64,000 nucleotides of DNA, from positions 1 to 64,000 of the forward strand of contig JAPPNJ010000090.1 in NCBI GenBank assembly GCA_028818705.1, given 5' to 3'. This document shows positions 53,560-60,651 of the stretch, piece after piece. The translations under genes were made by a program, and so were the position numbers. The DNA comes from Candidatus Poribacteria bacterium. GTDB taxonomy: Bacteria; Poribacteria; WGA-4E; WGA-3G. Numbering within the stretch: position 1 is the first letter of the stretch; each line of letters opens with the position of its first letter. The notes under the pieces were generated by a model. That model was not told the DNA's origin and did no database searches. It saw only the letters and a list, made by a program, of their open reading frames with translations.

Positions 53560-53646
53560 GATTTGGGTCCTACGTGAACAGAGACTTTCTGTAGCAACCA
53601 TGTCAGCGCAATGTATTCTTATTGACTGTTATAAGGAGATTTGAAA

Positions 53647-55338
53647 ATGAAAATATTAACCATTGGCCTCCTGATGCTGGTTATAATGAGCGGACGACTA
53701 AATGCCGATAACCACTCGGAAACTAATAACAAAATCACACTTAGTCTTGACAGCACATCAGAAGTGTCTGTCGAAGGCTTCATTGCCCCGATTGAGAACA
53801 CCTTGTCTAAGTTTCATGTGAGGTGGGATGCATTAGCAAATTTGCGGGTTGCTGAACCGAAAAAGCAGTATCAGACATCAGTTTTCCATGCTTTTCTTCC
53901 CGATAGCGCGGTTTCGGTTGGTGATACTTGGCAGATTGAAGAGGGAAGCGTACTCAAGTTGCTACGGCAGCTTCATCCCAATCCAAATCTGGATATGCAC
54001 ATTAACGCCGGAGACTCGCGTGGTTTGTGGGCATGCTTGCGGGCTTACAACGACGCTTTTGCTGAAATCGTGCTCCGTGTTCATGCAGAATTTGCCTTAA
54101 AAGATGGTTGGTTCACACCTTCTCAATTTGCTGGAAGCTTAGTTATTGACCGAGTTCAAGAAACAGTTGCGTTTTTTCAGATGTATGTCCCTGAAGGCAC
54201 AGTAAACTTTGATGTGAACTGGAAAGAAGACCCAGACGCATCTTATGCTATTACGGATGCTGGTCTTTGCTCGCAGATGGAACTCCGTGCTGGAACGCGC
54301 AATGTCCTGCAAGATGCCAAATTCTCAGAATCTATTTCGCAAGAAGCAGCTGAACGGGCATTAATACTACGTTTTTACAAATCGGCGCGGATTCATTGGG
54401 TGCCGCCGGATCAAGCGTTGAAGATAGCACAAGCAGCGCAAAAGCCAATCCATGTAATTTCAAATGATGGTCCGTTGGCTGATGAATCGTGCTGAGGGAG
54501 CGGCAAAACCATGAGGGCAGTTGTCCTCTCTGACGACCAAAATATTGAATTCTTGAACGAAAACTTCATTAATACTTGGGTGTCGAATGTCGAATTAGAG
54601 CGCACACCCAATAAGCAAGCTTTTATGGCACTGAGACGCCAGCAGGGATTCAAGCCATTTGACAAAACAAGCGCGTTAGCACGGGCAATCATGAAAGGGT
54701 GGAAGAAACACTCACCATCAGATTTTTTGGTTATCTCGCCAGATCTCGAATTGATGGGTAGACAACCTGTCAATGATCTTCACGGTGGAGATATGTCAGC
54801 GCGTTACCTGAGGTTTCTCAGAGTATCCTTAGATGGAAAATATCCGGGATTGCGCGAGAACGCTCCAGTGCCTCAATCAACCAATTGGGAGGTACTTCTT
54901 GAATCAGATGACGTAGCGGTCGATGACTTGAAAGCTGTGCTTACGCATGAAAAACTGGAGCAGGAAATTCTTAGCATTTTTCGGACCCCGAAATATGGCT
55001 ATCAAGATTACACCGTTATTGAGATTGATGTGACAGCATTTGAAAATGGCGGTTGGCTCACCATTGATACCTGGGTCGGGGATGGTGAGGCTTCCGGTTC
55101 GTTTGATTTGTATGATGCCGACAGTAAACTCCCTACAGAAGGGGTGCCACATGGGGCACTTGCGCATGCATGGGATATTCCACCTGGAAATGTCGGTATA
55201 ATTGAGCATTATTTCGATCAAGGTCAAGTCTTTAAGTTGGGCGCTACCGGTAATTGGTACAGTGAGAAAGGGAGCATTAACGGTTTTCTTGTGAAGATTT
55301 CTGTTGACCCTGAGACAGAAGAAGTGAACGATCATTAG
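53647..55338 (+). CDS. secreted thioredoxin-like selenoprotein B (in-frame TGA read as Sec283)
   Basis: ATG 53647 is 8 bases after AAGGAG. Codon 283 is TGA (54493-54495); the frame continues to 55338, giving 563 aa. It is a tandem paralogue of selenoprotein A over its whole length: signal peptide with LNA-DNHS, the same N-terminal domain, ADESC-U-GSGKTMRAVVLSD in the thioredoxin-like domain, and the same C-terminal domain with KLGATGNWYS. Cys282-Sec283 form an adjacent redox pair. If TGA were a plain stop, both paralogues would independently keep a long, similar, in-frame remainder, which is unlikely. Probably exported and periplasmic. It has its own (weak) ECF-type promoter motif. Confidence 0.82.
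54493..54528 (+). promoter_or_regulatory. UGA and putative bacterial SECIS of selenoprotein B
   Basis: Same hairpin as in selenoprotein A: GAGG (54513-54516), loop GCAGTTGT, CCTC (54525-54528), at the same distance from the TGA. Bases around it are nearly unchanged between the paralogues, including third codon positions. Confidence 0.65.
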
Positions 55339-55348
55339 TTTCATTCTC

Positions 55349-55379
55349 CTGTTAGCGCGTTTGCAAAACGCGCTAACAG
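55349..55379. terminator. long perfect hairpin between selenoprotein B and the first ECF sigma gene
   Basis: CTGTTAGCGCGTTT (55349-55362), loop GCA, AAACGCGCTAACAG (55366-55379): a perfect 14-bp stem. It lies 11 bases after the selenoprotein B stop. No T-run follows, so it may stop transcription imperfectly or protect the 3' end of the mRNA. Confidence 0.55.
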
Positions 55380-55396
55380 TAAATACCGTTTTAGTC

Positions 55397-55402
55397 TATA
55401 AT
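55397..55402 (+). promoter_or_regulatory. possible -10 of the first ECF sigma gene
   Basis: A consensus TATAAT, 28 bases before the ATG at 55430. The matching -35 would fall in the right arm of the hairpin (TAACAG) and is poor. It suggests sigma70-type rather than ECF-type control of this gene. Confidence 0.35.
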
Positions 55403-55429
55403 GAAGTTATCCTTTTTTCGAGGTAACAG

Positions 55430-56761
55430 ATGAAGAACGACGATGTTGAACTAATTCAAAACAGCCTCACAGGCGACGAAAACGCTTTTGCGACATTGGT
55501 GAGGAAATACCAAAAGCAGGTTCATGCACTCGCTTGGCGGAAAGTAGGCGACTTCCACATTGCCGAAGAAATTACGCAGGATACTTTCTTGAGAGTCTAT
55601 GAAAAACTGGCTACGCTGAAGGATCCAAACCGTTTTGTGGGATGGCTTTATAGAATTGCTGCACGTCAATGCCATGCGTGGCTCAGAAAGAGCCGGATGC
55701 AAACACAATCGCTCGAAGATACAGACATCAAACAGATAGAAAAGATGACATACTCGGAGTATGTCGCTGAAGAGCAGGCGAAAGCTGCGACTGACGCACA
55801 ACGGAACATTGCTCAAAAATTGCTTGCTCGGCTACAAGAAAGTGAGCGCACTGTTGTTACACTCCACTACTTCGGGGAGATGACCTGTGAAGAGATTAGC
55901 CGGTTTTTAGGTGTATCGGCAAGTACCGTTAAGAGTCGGCTTCGTCGCGCGCGACACCGTTTAAAGAGAGCGGAGCCCATGATTCGAGAAGCGTTAGAAG
56001 GCTTTCAAATTAGGGCGAATCTCACTGAGAGTATCATGCAAAAGATCTCCAGTATTGAACCTATTGCCCCTTCCGGTGGTAAACCGTTCGTGCCGTGGGC
56101 AATTGCTGCTTCAACTGTTGTTTTGGTTGTGATGATGTTGGGAACAGGAAATCAAGTCTTGACTCAATTCCAACAGCCTTATGACCTTGATTCTACGTCG
56201 GAGATGATTATAGAACTTATTGACGTGCCTATTGCGCTGAATCTTACGTCGAAACCGGATGTGCGAACCCAACTTGGCAGGTCCAGGGCACCGAGTAGAG
56301 GTCAGAGATTTGAGCCGAATGCCTCTCAATCCGAATATGTCCATAGGTTTCTTCATACGCAAGCAAAGAACGTTGTCCTCGATGATGAAAAGCCTTTACA
56401 AGAGATCCTGAGCGTTTTCCGGACACCGGCAGCAGGCTATCAAGATTATACTGTTGTTGAAATTAATGCGACAGCGTTTAAAAATGGTGGCACGCTCACC
56501 GTCGATATCTGGGTCGGAAGCGCGGAAGCTTTCGGCAAGTTCGTTCTTTTTGCAAGCAATAATGAGTTCTCTACTACAGAAGGATTGCCTGAAACTATAC
56601 TCGCCTCAGCATCGGGGATCCGACCCGGTAAAGCGGGAAGGATCACCTATCGTTTTGAGGAAGGTATGATTTTTAAGTTGGGCGCTACCGGTAATGCGTT
56701 CAGTGGAAATGGAAAGGTCAATTCTTTTCTCGCAAAAATTTCTATCGAACCGACATTGTAA
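55430..56761 (+). CDS. ECF sigma factor with membrane anchor and extracytoplasmic domain (sigma-1)
   Basis: The 443-aa product has sigma region 2 (about 8-90: DENAFATLVRKYQKQVHALAWRKVGD, EEITQDTFLRVYEKL) and region 4 (130-180: LQESERTVVTLHYFGEMTCEEISRFLGVSASTVKSRL), so it is a complete ECF sigma. It continues with a linker, one transmembrane helix (about 222-239, VPWAIAASTVVLVVMMLG) and an outside part. Residues 322-443 form a domain clearly similar to the C-terminal domain of both selenoproteins (QEILSVFRTP, YQDYTVVEINATAF, FKLGATGNAFS). ECF sigmas fused to a transmembrane sensor regulate themselves without a separate anti-sigma. No zinc-binding anti-sigma motif is seen. Confidence 0.9.
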   Translation: MKNDDVELIQNSLTGDENAFATLVRKYQKQVHALAWRKVGDFHIAEEITQDTFLRVYEKLATLKDPNRFVGWLYRIAARQCHAWLRKSRMQTQSLEDTDIKQIEKMTYSEYVAEEQAKAATDAQRNIAQKLLARLQESERTVVTLHYFGEMTCEEISRFLGVSASTVKSRLRRARHRLKRAEPMIREALEGFQIRANLTESIMQKISSIEPIAPSGGKPFVPWAIAASTVVLVVMMLGTGNQVLTQFQQPYDLDSTSEMIIELIDVPIALNLTSKPDVRTQLGRSRAPSRGQRFEPNASQSEYVHRFLHTQAKNVVLDDEKPLQEILSVFRTPAAGYQDYTVVEINATAFKNGGTLTVDIWVGSAEAFGKFVLFASNNEFSTTEGLPETILASASGIRPGKAGRITYRFEEGMIFKLGATGNAFSGNGKVNSFLAKISIEPTL

Positions 56762-56925
56762 GAAGGGCAATACGGGAATTTGTATTAGAAACACCACAAA
56801 CCTTGCCGAGTCCCGTCCCTTGTTCGGCGGTTTTCCCTCAATCCATCTTATAAAAAACAACCTTCCTGCAAGTCCTATGATCGCAGAGTAAATCAAGCCC
56901 ACTTCCTATCACATTTATCCACTTT

Positions 56926-56968
56926 TCAAAATTATGCAACAGTTTTGCTCCTAAATAGCGTCACTATA
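56926..56968 (+). promoter_or_regulatory. ECF-sigma-type promoter motif 4 (before sigma-2)
   Basis: GCAACA (56936-56941), 17 bases, CGTC (56959-56962) followed by ACTATA. Start codon at 56988, with GGAGGG between. If a sigma of this locus reads the motif, sigma-2 would be under ECF feedback. The rest of the 56762-56987 gap shows no gene. Confidence 0.55.
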
Positions 56969-56987
56969 GAGCAATTGGAGGGATTTC

Positions 56988-59882
56988 ATGAAAAATAGGG
57001 ACGTTGCGCTCGTTCGTCGGACGCTTGATGGCGATGATACTGCATTCACTGAACTTGTACAGAAATACCAGAAGCCGGTTCACGCGCTGGCATGGCGGAA
57101 GATTGGGGATTTCCACATTGCCGAGGAGATCGTGCAAGATACATTCCTGAAAGCATACCAGAAACTGGCGACGTTGAAGAAACCACAGCGCTTTGCGAGT
57201 TGGCTTTATGTGATTACCACAAACCTCTGCAGCACGTGGCTCCGCAGAAAGCGTTTGTGGACGCAACCGCTTGAAGAAGGGACCTTCGCTCAGGAAAAAG
57301 CAACATATTCGGGGTATGTCGTTGAAGAGAACGAGCGAGTGGCAAGAGAGACCCAGCGCGAAGTTGTTAAAAAGTTGCTTGCAAAACTCCAAGAGAGTGA
57401 ACGCACGGTTATCACGCTCCATTACTTCGGCGAGATGTCAAGTGCTGAGATTGGCGAGTTTTTGGGTGTATCGGCAAATACAATTCGGAGCCGCCTGCAT
57501 CGGGCACAGCAACGTTTGAAGAAGGAGGAACCGATGATCCGAGAAGCATTGAATAGTTTCCAACTATCTGCGAATCTAACCGAGAACATTATGCGAGAAA
57601 TCGCGCGTATCAAACCCGTTGCCCCGTCAGGAGGTAAACCGTTGGTACCGTGGGCAATTGCTGCTTCAACTGTAGTGGTGGCACTACTGATGATAGGCGT
57701 TGGTAGCCAATATCTCACCCGATTCCAACAGCCCTACAGTTTCGATGCTGCCTCGGAAATGACGGTAGAACTCATTGAGGCACCTGTGGTGCTGAATCTT
57801 GAATCCAAACCGGATGTTCGGACGCAACTGAACAATTCGATTACGCCGGTTAAAAGTAATGGTCCTAAACAACAACTCAATCAACCAGAATATCTGGCAA
57901 GATTCGCTGCCGCTCCTGTGGATGAAACAGAGGCAATTACTGATGTCAATAAAGGTAAACGTTACATCACTCTTAGTGCCATCACTAAGGAAGAACGTGG
58001 AACAACTTTGGCAGCAGGGAATTTCCATTTACACAAAACAGATATAGCTTTGAAATCCAGAGGTTTTGGGACACGGGGAACTGGTAAAGGTGATCCAAAC
58101 CCCATGTACATGTTGACGTATTATTTTCTCCACTACAACAGCGACCTTTTCAGGTTTCCTTTGGTTATAGGGGACACGTGGGCACAGGCAGGTCACTGGA
58201 ATACATGGGTACAAACGACCATAGAAGGTTATGAACGGGTAGAAACCGCCGCAGGGATTTTTCATAAATGCCTCAAGCATAAAACTGTCTTCACAGATGC
58301 CAAAGCAGGCTCGGCGTTGAAGAATTCACTTGTGAATGGCACGCGCTATTTGTGGTTTGCTAAGTGCGTTGGCGTCGTGAAAATGCGATATGAACATGCC
58401 AATGGCATCATAACGGAAGCAGAACTCTTAGAATATAAGGTCCCAGAGAACGCGCCAGGTTACTTCCCTTTACAGATAGGCAATGCCTGGATCTATAAAT
58501 GGCAGAACAATTACCGAGATGAAGCAGCCATTGAAAAGTGTCAGGTCGTCGAAAATTCCGATAAGCCTTCAGACCGAGATACAACACCTCCAAAAATAAA
58601 AAGGATCATTCCCGACTTATCTGAAAAAGTTTCAACAAATCTAAAAGAGATAAGAGTTGTCTTTAGTGAGAGAGTGATAGGTATGGATGTGGGATTTGCT
58701 GGGGTTCCAGTTGGTGATATGCAATGGGCAAACGACAACACAACCCTTGTTATTTCGTTTGAACGTCCCTTGGCATCTTCAAGGATTTACCGGCTTATAT
58801 TAGGTGGTGACGGGAACATCAGAGATGTAACAGGCAATCCGTTAGAAGAGCAGACCCTTATCTTTACGACCGAAGGTCCTGAGCCGGTTACGCCTACTTT
58901 CGTGGACACAACGCCTATGGACGTAAAAGGTATTGAAGAACTCGATCTCTCAAGTGAGCTGCTGTGCCGCGTCTCAACGAATTTCACAGACGGATTTGCT
59001 TTTCCATATTATTTGTTCATTCCGCAAGGCATAGACTCCAGCAAACCCGTTCACTTACTGGTAGAACCATGTAATACAGGGAAGACAACTGATAATTTTA
59101 AAATTCACGATAGGAAAGCAAAAGCACTAATAGAGACATCTCATGCGACTGCGATCGCGAGGAAACTGAAAGTTCCATTGCTTGTGCCTGTTTTTCCACG
59201 GCCGAGCGGAGATCGATGGCAAATCTACACACATTCTTTAGATAGGGACACTCTCCTGATTAAAGAGGGTGAACTCAGGAGAATTGATTTGCAGCTCATC
59301 AAAATGATAACCCACGCCCAAAAACTCCTGCGACACAATAATGTGAAGGTGAATGAGAAGGTTTTCATGAACGGATTCTCTGCCTCCGGGACGTTTGTAA
59401 ATCGGTTTGCTATTCTGCACCCATCAGTTGTGCGTGCAGTCGCAACTGGCGGTGTCAACGGCATTCCGACTTTTCCGACAAACCAATGGAACGATACAAC
59501 AATGCGTTACCCAGTCGGAATTGCTGACCTGAAAGAGATCGCTGATGTTGAGTTTGATGAAATGGCATATAAACAGGTCTCCCAGTACATCTACATGGGT
59601 GCTTTGGATGATAACGACACCGTTCCGTATCGGGATGCATACGATGAAGTGGATGCCAAGTTAGTCAGAAGGTTTATCGGTACTAAAATGATGCCGGATC
59701 GGTGGCGTGCGAGCCAGTCCATATATAAGGCACTTGGTATTCCTGCGCAATTTGTCACGTACGAGCGTACTGGACATAAAATTAAAGTTGAGATGATCGA
59801 TGATATTATTGCTTTTTTCAAGGCAAATTCCGAGAATGAGGTCGTCGAAATCGTTCCCCATCAATATCCATTTGAGGAGTAA
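56988..59882 (+). CDS. ECF sigma factor fused to a membrane-anchored Ig-like / alpha-beta hydrolase ectodomain (sigma-2)
   Basis: The 964-aa product begins with a complete ECF sigma (regions 2 and 4 at about 8-90 and 130-182), very similar to sigma-1 through its transmembrane helix (about 220-238). Outside the membrane it differs: a beta-rich domain (about 310-520, with FPLVIGDTWAQ and FPLQIGNAWIYKW), an Ig-like domain of the Big_5/SbsA type (about 533-630) and an alpha/beta-hydrolase (about 650-945). The hydrolase nucleophile is probably Ser798 in NGFSASG, as in esterase/PHB-depolymerase-like proteins, with a late His (TGHKI). I know of no described family with a sigma factor and a hydrolase in one chain. 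GGAGGG precedes the ATG. Confidence 0.88.
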   Translation: MKNRDVALVRRTLDGDDTAFTELVQKYQKPVHALAWRKIGDFHIAEEIVQDTFLKAYQKLATLKKPQRFASWLYVITTNLCSTWLRRKRLWTQPLEEGTFAQEKATYSGYVVEENERVARETQREVVKKLLAKLQESERTVITLHYFGEMSSAEIGEFLGVSANTIRSRLHRAQQRLKKEEPMIREALNSFQLSANLTENIMREIARIKPVAPSGGKPLVPWAIAASTVVVALLMIGVGSQYLTRFQQPYSFDAASEMTVELIEAPVVLNLESKPDVRTQLNNSITPVKSNGPKQQLNQPEYLARFAAAPVDETEAITDVNKGKRYITLSAITKEERGTTLAAGNFHLHKTDIALKSRGFGTRGTGKGDPNPMYMLTYYFLHYNSDLFRFPLVIGDTWAQAGHWNTWVQTTIEGYERVETAAGIFHKCLKHKTVFTDAKAGSALKNSLVNGTRYLWFAKCVGVVKMRYEHANGIITEAELLEYKVPENAPGYFPLQIGNAWIYKWQNNYRDEAAIEKCQVVENSDKPSDRDTTPPKIKRIIPDLSEKVSTNLKEIRVVFSERVIGMDVGFAGVPVGDMQWANDNTTLVISFERPLASSRIYRLILGGDGNIRDVTGNPLEEQTLIFTTEGPEPVTPTFVDTTPMDVKGIEELDLSSELLCRVSTNFTDGFAFPYYLFIPQGIDSSKPVHLLVEPCNTGKTTDNFKIHDRKAKALIETSHATAIARKLKVPLLVPVFPRPSGDRWQIYTHSLDRDTLLIKEGELRRIDLQLIKMITHAQKLLRHNNVKVNEKVFMNGFSASGTFVNRFAILHPSVVRAVATGGVNGIPTFPTNQWNDTTMRYPVGIADLKEIADVEFDEMAYKQVSQYIYMGALDDNDTVPYRDAYDEVDAKLVRRFIGTKMMPDRWRASQSIYKALGIPAQFVTYERTGHKIKVEMIDDIIAFFKANSENEVVEIVPHQYPFEE

Positions 59883-59886
59883 AAAA

Positions 59887-60592
59887 ATGAAAGGTATACT
59901 ATTTCTTTTTCTCACTGTGTTATTTACAGCGAGCCAAGTTTCTGCTGGACTGGAGGATGATCTCATTCTGTATCTCACTTTTGACAATGTGAAAGGCAGA
60001 CAAATCCTTGATGCCTCTGGTAACAACTTGGATGCTAAGGTTGTCCAGAACGCAAATTTTGTTGAAGGCAAACATGGTGATGCTATTAAGATTACGGCAA
60101 ATACTGAAGATTGCGTCAATATTCCCACCTCGGAGGCATTGAAAACCAGTGAAATAACTGTGAGCGCCTGGATTTATCGGGAAAATTGGGCTAATGGATC
60201 CGGCTACTGGCTTGATAAATCACTCGAGGCTCAGTGTGAGTATTCCGAGTCTGGGCAAGAGAACGTGGCATCACATCGTTGGAACTTACGACGGAGCGTT
60301 CAAGACAATCTATCTTAATGGAGAAGTTTTTTTCGACGCAGAAAAGGTAGGTTTTGATCCAATCAAGGTTATCGCAGCCACAAATGATGAGGATTTACGG
60401 ATTGGATGCGCCAAAGGCAAAAAGGAGTATGCCTTTGACCACGGTTTGATTGATGAAGTTGGCCTCTGGCGTCGGGCACTCACTCAAAGCGAAGTTAGAA
60501 CAATCATGAAAGGCAACTTTCTCGCTGTTTCACCGAGAGACAAGATGGCCACCACATGGGGTGATATTAAGCGAAGATCCGTTACGTATTAG
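59887..60592 (+). pseudogene. LamG-domain protein (LamG-3), frameshifted and internally shortened
   Basis: It starts 4 bases after sigma-2 with a signal peptide (FTASQVSAGLED) and follows LamG-2 closely (ILYLTFDNVKGR, SGNNLDAKV, CVNIPTSEAL). After YRENW (about 60185) the first frame loses similarity and stops at 60318. The homologous sequence resumes in the next frame at about 60262 (KRTWHHIVGTYDG) and ends at 60592 with LAVSPRDKMATTWGDIK, the shared C-terminal tag. Relative to LamG-2 about 45 residues are missing at the junction, so deletion plus frameshift is the likely cause; an assembly error is possible. The intact signal and tag show it was a secreted protein of the same type. Confidence 0.8.
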
Positions 60593-60651
60593 GTTTAAAT
60601 TAGGGTAAATTTTAGAATTACTGATACACTGAACTGTACCTTAAGGACACG

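Noticed and set aside
53081..53644. 187-codon open frame overlapping the end of selenoprotein B's upstream neighbour
   Set aside because: It runs in another frame through the conserved C-terminal domain of selenoprotein A and then into the promoter motif; shadow frame.
51829..55338. General reassignment of TGA to an amino acid in this organism
   Set aside because: TGA is the natural stop in many genes here, including tight ATGA overlaps at 15952, 16941 and 17934, so only specific TGAs can be recoded.
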